Part shown: piece after piece, positions 9,744-18,749 of the stretch
Numbering within the stretch: the stretch's first letter is position 1
Layout of the letters: each line of letters starts with the position of its first letter
Assembly (NCBI GenBank): GCA_963773665.1
Contig: CAVZBZ010000002.1
Location: 1,178,001 to 1,242,000 of the forward strand
Origin: DATJLY01 sp963773665
GTDB lineage: Bacteria; Pseudomonadota; Alphaproteobacteria; ATCC43930; CGMCC-115725
Length of the DNA: 64,000 nt
Reading direction: 5' to 3'
Translations under genes and position numbers: made by a program
The notes under the pieces: model-generated
The model's input: the letters and a program-made list of their open reading frames with translations, nothing else
Databases searched by the model: none
What the model was told of the DNA's origin: nothing

Positions 9744-10169
9744 CTAGTCGATCACCGCGACCGCGTTGATCTCGACGAGGCAGCGCGGGTCGGTGGCGAG
9801 GCGCACGACCTGAACGGTGGTGGTGGCGGGCTTCGCTTCGCCGAAGAACTCGGCCCAGACGCGGTTCAGCGCATCCTGGTCGGTGAGATCGGTGACGAAG
9901 CGGTCGGCCGTCACGATGTCGGCGAAAGTGGCGCCCACCGCATCGAGCCCGCGCTTCAGGTTCAAAAGCGCGGCGCGCGCCTGGCCCTCCATGTCGCGCG
10001 GCATCGCGTCGAATTCTTCCGGCCGGTGCGGATGGTGGTGATAAACGGGCGCCGCGTTGACGCCGGCAAGATAGACGGTGGCGCCGCCCCTCACCTTGAT
10101 CGCCGGCGCATACGGCATCCACATTTTCGGCGCATCAGGCCAGTGCACGTGCTCGATGGATTTCGGCAT
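9744..10169 (-). CDS. RidA/YjgF-family protein
   Basis: 141 residues of the RidA fold. It contains GATVYLAGVNAAP, QARAALLNLKRGLDAVGATFADIV and the C-terminal DPRCLVEINAVAVID, in which the Arg and Glu positions match those that bind the carboxylate and imine in RidA enamine/imine deaminases. Some members work in catabolic pathways on reactive enol or enamine intermediates. Its 3' end faces ligC with only 1 bp between the stop codons, so it is probably a separate unit. The substrate is unknown. Confidence 0.8.
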   Translation of the reverse strand: MPKSIEHVHWPDAPKMWMPYAPAIKVRGGATVYLAGVNAAPVYHHHPHRPEEFDAMPRDMEGQARAALLNLKRGLDAVGATFADIVTADRFVTDLTDQDALNRVWAEFFGEAKPATTTVQVVRLATDPRCLVEINAVAVID

Positions 10170-10172
10170 CGC

Positions 10173-11954
10173 TCAAACCTCCGGCAAGCCCAACTGGGTC
10201 ACGGCGCGGTACCATTGCTCGTCGCGCTCAATAATCTTGGGGTCGACACTGGTGGGCAGCACGGCGCGCAAGGCCGCGACGCTGGTGAGCCACGGGAAGC
10301 CCTGCTGCGCCTTCGCAAGTTCCGCCCGCCCCGGGCCGAGCTTGCCCTGGACCCCATAGATGCCGGCGAGCAACATCGGCACGGTCGCGAGCTGCGGATT
10401 GCTGGCGCGCGCTCGGAGAAGCCACGACACGGCCTTTTCGTCTTCGCCCAGGTACCAGTGCGCGAGCCCGATGTCGAACTCCCAATTGCCGAGTTGCGGA
10501 TCGCGTGGCGAAAGCCGCATCGCCTGCTCGTTGAGGCGGATCGTTTCCGCGGGCCGGCCAAGTATGGTTTCGAGGTCGCCGAGCGAGCCGTAGGCGGGCG
10601 CGAAATTGCGGTCGAGCGCAATTGCTTTCTCGAATGCGGCGGCCGCCTCCTCGTACCGTTTCGGGCGCCGCAGCAGCAGGCCTTGCACCCAGTGGACTTG
10701 TGCGCGCTCAGGCGCGAGCACCGCTGCCCGCGCGACCAGCTCGCTCCCCTTCGCCAGATCGTCCTCCGGGGTCAGGCTAAAGCCCGAGTTGATACTTCGG
10801 GCATAGACATAGACGAGGCCGATCACAGCGTCGGCCGCGTTGGGCTCGAGCGCGAGCGCCCGCTCAAAATGACTGCGCGCCTCGCCGAGGCTCTCGCGCG
10901 AGGGCGGACGGTGGAGCACGGCCCAGCCGCGCATCGTGAGATCGACGGCGTCGGGATTCGTCGGCCGCTCTTTCAAGGAGCGGCGGCTTTCGGCGTCGAT
11001 GAGTTGCGATCCGACGGCGCCGGCGATGCGCCCGGTAATCTCGTCCTGTATCTCCATGAGGTCGGCGCGGTCACAGTCGAAGCGCTCGGCGAAGAGATGG
11101 GCGCCGGTTTCGGCGTCGATCAGCTGCACGTTGGCACGGACGCGGTTGGCAGCGCGCCGCACGCTGCCTTCGAGCACGTAGCGCACGCCGAGCTCCTTCC
11201 CAACGTCGCGTGCGTTGACCGGCTTGCCCTTGTAGGTGAAAGCGGTATTGCGGGCGATGACGAAGCTCTCGGGAATGCGCGACAGGTCGGTGGTGATGTC
11301 CTCGGTAATCCCGTCGGCGAAATAATCCTCGTCGGAATTGCCGGACAGGCTGGCAAACGGCAGCACGACGATCGAGAGGCGCGGCGCGCGCTTTCCTTGC
11401 GGCTGCGGCGATGAGTCGGGGTTCGCCGCGCCGAACGCGACGCGATATGCCCGGACCGGCCGCGCGATGTTCTTGAGACTCTGCTCGCCCATATCCTCGA
11501 AGGCGAGATCGAGCTTGTCCCGCACCTGTTCCATGGCGGCGCGCGAGATACAAATGCCGCCCGGCTCGGCGATCCCCTCGAGCCGCGCCGCAACATTGAC
11601 GCCGTCGCCCAGCAGATCGTCGCCGTCGACCACCACGTCGCCGAGATTGATGCCGACGCGGAATTCCATGCGGCTTTCGCGTGGCAGGCCCTCGTTCCGC
11701 TGACGCATGCCGCGCTCGACTTCGACGGCGCAGCGCACGGCATCCACCACGCTCGCGAATTCGACCAGGATGCCATCGCCGGTCGTCTTGACGATCCTGC
11801 CGCGATTTCGCGCGATCGCAGGGTCGATCAGCTCGCTGCGAAGCGCCTTCAGACGCGCGATCGTGCCTTCCTCGTCGGCGCCGACGAGGCGGCTATAGCC
11901 CGCGACGTCCGCCGCGAGGATCGCCGCGATCTTGCGGATGGCGTGGCTTTCCAA
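10173..11954 (-). CDS. Class III adenylate/guanylate cyclase with TolB-like and TPR domains
   Basis: 593 residues. Residues 1-175 form a class III cyclase domain (KIAAILAADVAGYSRLVGAD, KTTGDGILVEFASVVDAV, DGVNVAARLEGIAEPGG). A middle domain from about 210 carries SIVVLPFASLSGNSDEDYFA and ADGITEDITTDLSRIPESFV, the TolB-like/FlgO pattern. The C-terminal part is helical repeats of TPR type (EAAAAFEKAIALDRNFAPAY). This domain set is common in alphaproteobacterial soluble cyclases that sense unknown signals. The metal-binding Asp in LAADVAGYS is present, but I cannot tell ATP from GTP specificity. It is 3 bp from the RidA gene on the same strand. Confidence 0.8.
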   Translation of the reverse strand: MESHAIRKIAAILAADVAGYSRLVGADEEGTIARLKALRSELIDPAIARNRGRIVKTTGDGILVEFASVVDAVRCAVEVERGMRQRNEGLPRESRMEFRVGINLGDVVVDGDDLLGDGVNVAARLEGIAEPGGICISRAAMEQVRDKLDLAFEDMGEQSLKNIARPVRAYRVAFGAANPDSSPQPQGKRAPRLSIVVLPFASLSGNSDEDYFADGITEDITTDLSRIPESFVIARNTAFTYKGKPVNARDVGKELGVRYVLEGSVRRAANRVRANVQLIDAETGAHLFAERFDCDRADLMEIQDEITGRIAGAVGSQLIDAESRRSLKERPTNPDAVDLTMRGWAVLHRPPSRESLGEARSHFERALALEPNAADAVIGLVYVYARSINSGFSLTPEDDLAKGSELVARAAVLAPERAQVHWVQGLLLRRPKRYEEAAAAFEKAIALDRNFAPAYGSLGDLETILGRPAETIRLNEQAMRLSPRDPQLGNWEFDIGLAHWYLGEDEKAVSWLLRARASNPQLATVPMLLAGIYGVQGKLGPGRAELAKAQQGFPWLTSVAALRAVLPTSVDPKIIERDEQWYRAVTQLGLPEV

Positions 11955-11996
11955 CGCCGCCTCCCCCGAAGCGGCCAGTCTAGCACGGGAGCGGCC

Positions 11997-12962
11997 TTAC
12001 GCCCTTACTTCCTGGCGCTGGAAGACGACGTAGGCGATGACGAAGAGGATGATCGTGCCGGCGACGAGCCCGGTCACCTCCGGCCAGACGAGGAGGAGGC
12101 TCTGCGCCAAGGGGAGCGGCGTCCCCATCACCGCGCCCTGGAGCTGCGACATGAACACCAATCCCAGCGCGCGCGTCGTCGGATGGAGGATGCCAAGCAC
12201 GGATTCGCCGAAGAGGGTGCTGGGCGACAGGCGCGAGAGCGCTTGCTGCAGCATGAGCTGGTCGGGATTGGGCTGGCCGAAAACCATCTGGAGCACGGTC
12301 GGCGGATAGACCTCGGTGCTGATGAACTGCACCACCTGCGGCCACAGCACGCTGACGATAAGCCAGATGCCGAGCGCGGTCAGGGCCGAGGTGGCGGCCG
12401 AGCGGAACACGACCGAGCACAGCATGGCGACGGCGAGCCACACGCCGCCATAGGCGATCGCGACGACGAGGAACGCGAGGCCGCGCAGCACCTCCTCGCC
12501 CGACGGCGGCACGCCCAGGGTCAGAAGCCCGAGCCCCATGATGAGGAGCCAGAGCGTGAAAAGCGCCACCGCGATCGCCGCAAGCCCGGAGAGGAATTTG
12601 CCGAGGAGGAGCGCGTCGCGATAAATCGGCTGCGCCAGAATGCGCGACAGCGTGCGGCGGTTGAACTCGCCGTTGACGCTGTCGAACGCCAAGGCGATCG
12701 CGATGAGCGGCACGAGGAAATCCAGCACCAGCACGAAGGACGGCAGCGGATCGCGCGCCTCGGTGAACAGGCGCAGGAACAGGAACGGGTCCTGCCCGGT
12801 CGTCGTCTTCAGGTCCTGGATCGCGGTATAGACGGCGCCGGCGCCGGTCAGGATCACCAGCCATTCGAGCACGTGTACGCGCGCGCCGCCCAGGTGATCG
12901 GCGAATTCCTTGAGGAAGACGGTGCCCGTGCCGGTGAAGGCCGAGCCGCTACGCCGTACCAT
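11997..12962 (-). CDS. ABC-2 type transporter permease
   Basis: 321 residues with about six hydrophobic segments, the last being VTGLVAGTIILFVIAYVVFQ. Between them is the ABC-2 signature stretch FDSVNGEFNRRTLSRILAQP (about residues 95-115), in which a segment interacting with the nucleotide-binding protein follows the first helices. Its start overlaps the end of the ATPase gene by 14 bp. With the ATPase and the NEW3-domain protein it forms a three-gene exporter operon reading leftward. The cargo is unknown. Confidence 0.8.
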   Translation of the reverse strand: MVRRSGSAFTGTGTVFLKEFADHLGGARVHVLEWLVILTGAGAVYTAIQDLKTTTGQDPFLFLRLFTEARDPLPSFVLVLDFLVPLIAIALAFDSVNGEFNRRTLSRILAQPIYRDALLLGKFLSGLAAIAVALFTLWLLIMGLGLLTLGVPPSGEEVLRGLAFLVVAIAYGGVWLAVAMLCSVVFRSAATSALTALGIWLIVSVLWPQVVQFISTEVYPPTVLQMVFGQPNPDQLMLQQALSRLSPSTLFGESVLGILHPTTRALGLVFMSQLQGAVMGTPLPLAQSLLLVWPEVTGLVAGTIILFVIAYVVFQRQEVRA

Positions 12963-13884
12963 GGGCGCGCCCCTCGAAATAAAGGCGATAGACCGTGTCG
13001 AGGCTCGGCTCCAAATCGCCGAGGCGCAGCAGCGCCGCGCCCGACGACACGACGGCGCGCGCCAGCTCGGCGCGGATGTCGCGCTCCGCGAGCACGCGGA
13101 AGCCGCGGCCCTCGCGCGTCACCTTCTGCGCCCCCGGAACCGCGGCGAGCACGCCCTCGATCTCGCCCCGGGCTTCGACCTCGTAGATGTAGCCGCCGCC
13201 CAGGACGCGCTGCGCCAGCTCCGGCACGGTGCCCTCGAGCACGATGTGGCCCTCGTTGAAGAGCGCGACCCGGTCGCACACCGCCTGGACGCGGTCGAGG
13301 AGGTGCGAGGAGATCAGAACGGCGGTCCCGTCGTGCTTCATGCCGCGGATCATGTCCAGGAGCTCGAACGTCGCCTCGGGGTCGAGGCCCGACGTGGGCT
13401 CGTCGAGGATCGCGACCTCGGCGCCCTTCATCAGCACCTCGGCCAGCCCCAGACGCTGGCGCATGCCGCGCGAGTATGTGCCGACGCGGTGATCGGCGAC
13501 GGCACCGAGGCCGACGCGTACGAGCGCCTCGGCAATGCGCCGGTCTGCCTCCGCCCGCGAGAAACCGGCAAGCCGCGCGGTATATCCCAGATTCTGCCGC
13601 GCGGTCAGATTGTCGTAGAAGCCGACGCTGTCCGGCAGGTAACCGACGCGGCGCTTCACTTCGAGCGGATCGCGCATCGGATCGAAGCCGCCGATGTCGA
13701 TCGTGCCTTCCGTCACCTCGGTGAGCCCCAAAAGCATCAGGATCGTCGTCGTCTTGCCGGCGCCGTTGGGGCCCAGCAGGCCGAAAATCTCGCCGCGCCG
13801 GATCGCGAGATCGATGCCGTCCACGGCGGCGACGGCGCCGTAGCGCTTTTTGAGGCCCGAGGCGCTGACGACAATGTCGTTCAT
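12949..13884 (-). CDS. ABC transporter ATP-binding protein (ABC-2 exporter)
   Basis: 311 residues from the ATG at 13884. Walker A LLGPNGAGKTTTILMLLG (about residues 36-53), signature YSRGMRQRLGLAEVLMKGAE, Walker B VAILDEPTSGLDPEA and the H-loop LISSHLL are all present. A C-terminal extension of about 80 residues resembles those of drug or polysaccharide ABC-2 exporters. The start codon overlaps the stop of the NEW3-domain gene (ATGA), so translation is likely coupled. Confidence 0.88.
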   Translation of the reverse strand: MNDIVVSASGLKKRYGAVAAVDGIDLAIRRGEIFGLLGPNGAGKTTTILMLLGLTEVTEGTIDIGGFDPMRDPLEVKRRVGYLPDSVGFYDNLTARQNLGYTARLAGFSRAEADRRIAEALVRVGLGAVADHRVGTYSRGMRQRLGLAEVLMKGAEVAILDEPTSGLDPEATFELLDMIRGMKHDGTAVLISSHLLDRVQAVCDRVALFNEGHIVLEGTVPELAQRVLGGGYIYEVEARGEIEGVLAAVPGAQKVTREGRGFRVLAERDIRAELARAVVSSGAALLRLGDLEPSLDTVYRLYFEGRAHGTA

Positions 13885-15057
13885 CGCCGCCCGAAGCGCG
13901 CCACCGCGCCCACCAGCACGAGGAAGGCGATGGCGATGATGCCGATGCCGACCACCCCCCACATGCTCGAAGTCGCGACCGTGATGCGGAAGTCCGCCGA
14001 GGAAGAGTCGCCGGTGCCGTTGGCGCGGAAGGTCGTCATGTAGTCGCCGGCGATCGCCTTCGCGGACGGCGTCAGCAGCGCCTGCACGTCCTGCTTCTGA
14101 TTGGGCGCGAGCGTCTCGATCTTGTCGGGCTGGAAGGTGACCTTCCAGTCGGACGGCGGCGAGGCGGAGAGCGACACGTCGTTGGCCGGCGCGCTGCCGG
14201 TGTTCTGCACGGTGAGCTTGATCGGCGTCGCGGAGCCCGCCTCGGCCTGCGCGTTGAGGCGGTCGTCCTCGCCCGAGAGCTTGAGCTTCGGCTGGCCGGT
14301 GATGACCATCTGCATCTTTGTGTCGGCCGACGCTCCTTCGGACGAGGCCTGGACCGCGACCGGATAGTCGCCGGCGGTGACATTGGCGGGCGGCGTCGAC
14401 CTTGACCTTGAGGTCCTTGTCCTTGCCCGCCTCGATCGGGATCGAGCTCAGCTCCTGCGTGCCGTACGCTTCCATGAACGAGGTCTGGAACCCTTGCGGC
14501 GCCTGCGCCACGAGCTTCACAAGGAGGTCCTTGTCGCTCTGGTTCGTGACGGTGAACTGATATTCGAAGCTCGTTGTCGGCGTGCCGTTGAGCGAGGGCA
14601 GCTTCGCCTTGATGCTGAGCTGCGCCGGCAGATCCTCGCCGGTCGTGATGTCGATCGGCAGGTCGGCGGACATGCCGCCTCCCTTGGCGTGGACGACGAG
14701 GTGCTGCGTCCCCGCGGGGGCGCTCCCCGGAACATCGACGCGCAGATTGACGGCGACGTTCTCGTTGGTCGCCGGCATCGCCGCGGTGACGGGCGTGCTG
14801 CCGCCCAACAGCACGGCGTTCCAGCCCTTGGGCGCGCCATCGACGCTCAAGGATACCCGCTCGGGCGGCAGATCGTAGTTCTGCAGCTTCATCTTTATGG
14901 TGGTGGTCTCGCCGACGCGGGCCGCGACCGAGGGATAGTCGGTCGTGAGGAAAAGCCCCTTTATGTGCGGCGGTGCAGCTGCCGGCTGATCGGCGGCGCG
15001 CACGACGGGCGCCGCGAGAAGCGCGAACAATATGGCGAACCAGAATGCGCGATGCAT
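13881..15057 (-). CDS. NEW3-domain (alpha-galactosidase-associated) membrane-anchored protein of an ABC exporter (one frameshift)
   Basis: About 392 residues from the ATG at 15057. There is a signal peptide (FAILFALLAAPVVRAAD), then repeated Ig-like modules (ETTTIKMKLQNYDLPPERVS; PIKLTVQNTGSAPANDVSLS) and a C-terminal membrane helix (WGVVGIGIIAIAFLVLVGAV) with a short basic tail. This is the arrangement of NEW3-domain proteins encoded with ABC-2 exporters. The frame breaks at about 14392, where an extra C follows KVKVDAA; the other frame resumes NVTAGDYPVAVQ. The protein faces the periplasm and may present or receive the exported cargo. Confidence 0.75.
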
Positions 15058-15190
15058 CGTGGCGAATCTCCCTTTTGCTTCCGTGGGCCGTTGGGCGCGT
15101 TCTAATGCGGCCGCAATTCCTGGCCCGAATTCGGCGGGGCGGCACCTTAGCGCAGGGTCTGCGCCCCGCAACAGTTAAAAACCTGTAAGG

Positions 15191-16366
15191 CTAGAGTGGG
15201 AACTCGGGCGCGAGGCCGAGCGCCACCCGCCCGTAGATGCCGCCGTTCAGATCCCAGCTCACGCCGATATGGCCGTTCGCGGCATGAACGTCGCGCAGTG
15301 CGCGCTGCAGCGGGTGCGCCTCGTGGATGGCGCTGCCGCCCGTCCCGGCGAACACGATGTCGACGGCGCGCGCCGCAAGCTGCGCCGCATAGGCGCCGTC
15401 GCGGCGCCAGCGCGCCCGGTCGATGAGCGGCGGGGCAAGGCCCTTTTCGGCCAGCGCCATCGCCTCGTCGCAGTCCTTGAGCGCGACCGTCATCGCCGCA
15501 TCGACGAGCGTCGCCGCCTCGGCGAGCCGCATCTGCAAGGTCGCCAGCTCGGCGAGCGCCTTCCCGGAATAGGTTGCGGCGCGCGCCCGCACGGCATCGG
15601 CGAAATCGCGCACCGCCCCCTCGGCGATGCCGAGCGGCGTTCCGGCATTGACGAAGGAGAAGATCGAATACCACGCCAGGCGGTAGAGCGGACCCGGATT
15701 GACCGTACTGCCGGGATGCGGGCCGCCATTCCCGACCGCGACCGGAACGGCGCGGTGCGACGGGACGAACGCGTCGGCGACGGTCACGTCCTTGCTGCCG
15801 GTAGCGGCAAGGCCCATCGCCTGCCACGTGTCGAGCACGCGATAATCGGCCAGCGGCACGAGAAAGAGGTGCGGCTCGGGCGGAGCGCCGTCGCCGGGCG
15901 CGACGCGCCCGCCGAGCATGACCCAGGTCACCGGATCGATGCCGCTCGAGAACGGCCAGCGGCCCTTGATGCGCCAGCCGCCCTCGACCTTGCGCACCTC
16001 GCCCTCGGCCATCACCAGGCCCGAGCCGATGAGCGCTTCGGGATATGCCCCCCAGATATCGTCCTGCGCCGCGGGCGGCCAGTAGCCCAGCATCCAGTTG
16101 TGGCTGACGAGGTTGTTGTAGACCCACGAGGTCGAGGCGCAGCCGCTGGCCAGGATCGCGCCGAGCTCGATATAGCCGCGCGCCGGAATCTCGCCGCCGC
16201 CATAGCGCGCCGGGCGAAAGGCCGTCCACAGGCCTGCGGCGCGAAGATCGGCGATGGTCTCGTCGGGAATGCGCCGCAGCGCCTCGGCGCGCTGCGCGCG
16301 TTCGCGCAACACCGGCACGAGCGCCCGCGCGCGCGCCACCATTTCCTCGTAGCCGGGCGCCGCCAT
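15191..16366 (-). CDS. Acyl-CoA dehydrogenase-fold flavoprotein (group D monooxygenase oxygenase-like)
   Basis: 391 residues with the acyl-CoA dehydrogenase fold: an N-terminal helical domain (RIPDETIADLRAAGLWTAFR), a beta domain (VRKVEGGWRIKGRWPFSSGI) and a C-terminal four-helix domain (ALAELATLQMRLAEAATLVD; FAGTGGSAIHEAHPLQRALR). The opening PDETIADLRAAGL and the GWRIKGRWPFSSGI pattern match the flavin-dependent hydroxylase/desulfurisation branch (HpaB-like class D, HsaA, DszC) more than fatty-acid dehydrogenases. It may hydroxylate an aromatic, which fits the lig and fcs genes, but no reductase component is adjacent. Confidence 0.7.
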   Translation of the reverse strand: MAAPGYEEMVARARALVPVLRERAQRAEALRRIPDETIADLRAAGLWTAFRPARYGGGEIPARGYIELGAILASGCASTSWVYNNLVSHNWMLGYWPPAAQDDIWGAYPEALIGSGLVMAEGEVRKVEGGWRIKGRWPFSSGIDPVTWVMLGGRVAPGDGAPPEPHLFLVPLADYRVLDTWQAMGLAATGSKDVTVADAFVPSHRAVPVAVGNGGPHPGSTVNPGPLYRLAWYSIFSFVNAGTPLGIAEGAVRDFADAVRARAATYSGKALAELATLQMRLAEAATLVDAAMTVALKDCDEAMALAEKGLAPPLIDRARWRRDGAYAAQLAARAVDIVFAGTGGSAIHEAHPLQRALRDVHAANGHIGVSWDLNGGIYGRVALGLAPEFPL

Positions 16367-16506
16367 GCCTCCCTATCGCTTGCCGGGGAAGCGGCTGTCA
16401 ACCCGGCGCCGTTAACGTCTTCTTTACCATGACGGCCTTTTCATGGGCGCAGCACCTTTCCGCGACCCGCAGCACTTTTCATTCGATCCATCGCCTGGAG
16501 ATCAGA

Positions 16507-16650
16507 ATGATGAGTAACTGGCTGCTGGCTATCGCCTGGGGCTCCGCGCTCGCGAGCCTCTATCTCATCGCCGACATGGTCATGACCGATTTGGCCTGCC
16601 GCAGGGCCGAGCGGATCGCGGATCGCCGGCAAAAGTTCAGGCGGCGCTGA
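16507..16650 (+). CDS. Small putative membrane protein
   Basis: 47 residues starting MMSNWLLAIAWGSALASLYL, with one hydrophobic helix followed by a basic tail (RRAERIADRRQKFRRR). A purine-rich CTGGAG lies 6-7 bases before the ATG at 16507. An in-frame start at 16429 would add 26 residues without a better binding site. The C-terminus overlaps the convergent cheY-like gene by 14 bp. Small size and lack of known relatives keep confidence low. Confidence 0.4.
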   Translation: MMSNWLLAIAWGSALASLYLIADMVMTDLACRRAERIADRRQKFRRR

Positions 16651-17020
16651 GCACCACCTCGATCTTTCGCTGCAGCGTCGCGACGGTGAACGGCTTGACG
16701 ATGTAATGGTTGACGCCCGCTTCCTTCGCGACGAGCACGTCCTTCGCCTCGTTGGCGGCGGTGATCATGATGAACGGCAGCGCACTCAGTGCCGCGTCGG
16801 CGCGCACCTCGCGCAGCAGGTCGAGCCCCGACATCGGCATCATGTTCCAGTCGGAGATGACGAGATCGAAGCTTTTCTCGTGCAGCTTCTTGAGCGCGCT
16901 CGCGCCGTCTTCGGCTTCCTCGATGTTCTGGAAGCCGATCTGGCCGAGAAGATTGCGCATGATCCGCCGCATCGTGCTGTAATCGTCGACCACCAGCACG
17001 CTTCGTACGTCCTGCCGCAC
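16637..17020 (-). CDS. CheY-like single-domain response regulator
   Basis: 127 residues, a receiver domain only. It shows VLVVDDYSTMRRIMRNLLGQ with the acidic pair near residue 12, the phosphoacceptor Asp in FDLVISDWNMMPMSGLDLLR near residue 55, the Thr/Ala switch MITAANEAKDV and the conserved Lys in YIVKPFT. The DWNMP-type motif is typical of chemotaxis CheY. No chemotaxis genes lie nearby, so it may act at a distance. The start is GTG at 17020. Confidence 0.85.
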   Translation of the reverse strand: MRQDVRSVLVVDDYSTMRRIMRNLLGQIGFQNIEEAEDGASALKKLHEKSFDLVISDWNMMPMSGLDLLREVRADAALSALPFIMITAANEAKDVLVAKEAGVNHYIVKPFTVATLQRKIEVVLSAA

Positions 17021-17103
17021 GCAGCGTCTCCCAACTTTGTCAAGGCTGCGGGAGCCTATCAGGCGCCCCTTGCGCGGACGTTAACGCGCGATTTACCGGC
17101 CCT

Positions 17104-17610
17104 TCACCAAGGCACGGGCCAGGACAGCATGACGAGGAGCTGCTCGGTGCCGGGATTGGTTTTGGTGAGGCCGGCATTCGAGATGTGGTCGAAGGCGAGG
17201 CCGAGTCGGGCGCCGCCATCGAAGCGGTAGGCGAGCTCCACCCCCGTCTTGAATTCGACGGGCGAGCCCAGATTCTTGCCGTTGCCGCGGCCGTACCAGC
17301 CGACCGCCGCGTTCGGCATCAGCACATAATGATCGAAGAAGATGAAATCGGCGCGGAGACCGCCATAGGCATAGACCGAATGCCGGCTCGTGCCGAACGC
17401 GCCCACCATCGGCTTGATGAAATAATAGCCTTCCGCGAAGCGATACTCGCCGCGCAATTCGCCGGCTGGCTGCTTGTGATCGAAGTCTATGTCGCCGGCG
17501 CCGAGCGCGATCAGCGACGGATCACTGGCGGCGTCGGCGCGCGCGAGCGGCGGGGCAAGCGGCACGCCCGCGGCAAGCAGAGCGGCGGCAAGGTACTTCG
17601 CGCGGACCAT
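17104..17610 (-). CDS. Acyloxyacyl hydrolase / lipid A 3-O-deacylase-like (PagL family) outer-membrane protein
   Basis: 168 residues with a signal peptide (YLAAALLAAGVPLAPPLARA) and alternating beta strands that fit an eight-strand barrel. Near the C-terminus is FDHISNAGLTKTNPGTEQLL, which has the His-x-Ser and downstream Glu spacing of the PagL catalytic triad. PagL removes the 3-O-acyl chain of lipid A. The preceding WYGRGNGKNLGSPVEFKTGV is also typical. It is a single gene. Identification rests mainly on the C-terminal motif. Confidence 0.7.
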   Translation of the reverse strand: MVRAKYLAAALLAAGVPLAPPLARADAASDPSLIALGAGDIDFDHKQPAGELRGEYRFAEGYYFIKPMVGAFGTSRHSVYAYGGLRADFIFFDHYVLMPNAAVGWYGRGNGKNLGSPVEFKTGVELAYRFDGGARLGLAFDHISNAGLTKTNPGTEQLLVMLSWPVPW

Positions 17611-17692
17611 ACAGCTTCCCCCTCAAGCGCCCCCTTTTGCGTGCATCTTGGGCGCGGCCGGTGAATCTGGCAAGCACCCTTCCGAATCGGGC

Positions 17693-18643
17693 TCAGAACT
17701 TCTTCTTGAAGCGCTCGGTCGCGGCGACGAGCTGGCTGCGAATGCCGGACTCCATCGCCGAATGACCGGCATCCGGCACGACGATGTATTCGGCCTCGGG
17801 CCAGGCGCGCGCCAGCTCGTCGGCGGTCACGATCGGACAGACCATGTCGTAGCGGCCCTGCACGATCGCGCCCGGCAGATGGCGGACGCGGCCGATGCGG
17901 GCGACGAGATCGGCGTCGGGGCCGATCACCTCCACCCGGAAATAATGCGCCTCGATCCGCGCCAGGCCCAAGGCCATGCGATCCTCGCCGAAGGCCGCGA
18001 CCGTGTCGGGACTCGGCAGCAGGGTCGAGCACGCGCCTTCGTAGGTGCTCCACGCGCGCGCCGCCGGCATGTGCACGGCCGGATCGGGATCGACGAGGCG
18101 GCGGTAATAGGCCGCGAGCAGATCGCCGCGCTCGCCCTCCGGCACGAAGCCGGAAAAGGCGCGCCAGGCCTCGGGAAAGACCGTGCGGATGCCGTAGAGG
18201 AACCAGTCGATCTCGGCCTTGCGGCAGAGAAAGATGCCGCGCAGCACGAGCCCGCGGCAGGATTGCGGATGCGCCTCGGCATAGGCCAAGGCGAGCGTCG
18301 AGCCCCACGAGCCGCCGAACACCGCCCAGCGGTCGATGCCGAGATGGCGGCGCAAGGTCTCGAGATCGGCGATGAGATGCGCGGTCGTGTTGTCCTTGAG
18401 CGAGCCCAAGGGCTGCGAACGGCCGGCGCCGCGCTGGTCGCAGATCACGATGCGGTAATGCGAGGGATCGAAGAAACGGCGATGCGTCGGCGTAGCACCG
18501 GCGCCGGGGCCGCCATGCAGGAATAGGATCGGCACGCCCTGCGGATTGCCGCATTGCTCCCAGTACATCGTGTGATGGGAATCGAGCGGCAGCATGCCGG
18601 TCGTGTAGGGCTCGAGCGGAGGATAGAGGTCCTGACGGTACAT
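17693..18643 (-). CDS. pip: Prolyl iminopeptidase
   Basis: Alpha/beta hydrolase of 316 residues that removes N-terminal proline from peptides. It starts LYPPLEPYTTGMLPLDSHHT, has the oxyanion motif LFLHGGPGAG, the family marker DQRGAGRS, the nucleophile elbow VFGGSWGSTLALAYA with Ser near residue 110, the acid in YDMVCP and the catalytic His in VVPDAGHSAME near residue 295. Length and motifs are complete. It is divergent from livK across about 105 bp. Confidence 0.92.
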   Translation of the reverse strand: MYRQDLYPPLEPYTTGMLPLDSHHTMYWEQCGNPQGVPILFLHGGPGAGATPTHRRFFDPSHYRIVICDQRGAGRSQPLGSLKDNTTAHLIADLETLRRHLGIDRWAVFGGSWGSTLALAYAEAHPQSCRGLVLRGIFLCRKAEIDWFLYGIRTVFPEAWRAFSGFVPEGERGDLLAAYYRRLVDPDPAVHMPAARAWSTYEGACSTLLPSPDTVAAFGEDRMALGLARIEAHYFRVEVIGPDADLVARIGRVRHLPGAIVQGRYDMVCPIVTADELARAWPEAEYIVVPDAGHSAMESGIRSQLVAATERFKKKF

Positions 18644-18749
18644 GCGCGCAGTCTAAAGAACCGGCCGCGCGGGCAACAAGCGGCACGTTCTTTGCCCGGC
18701 CATCGGTGTCGGCTATGGTACCGGGATAAGAGAGGACGGGGAGGTTCGC

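Noticed and set aside
15191..16366. Fatty-acid acyl-CoA dehydrogenase
   Set aside because: Start and beta-domain motifs fit the flavin-dependent hydroxylase/desulfurisation branch better, and no beta-oxidation genes are near.
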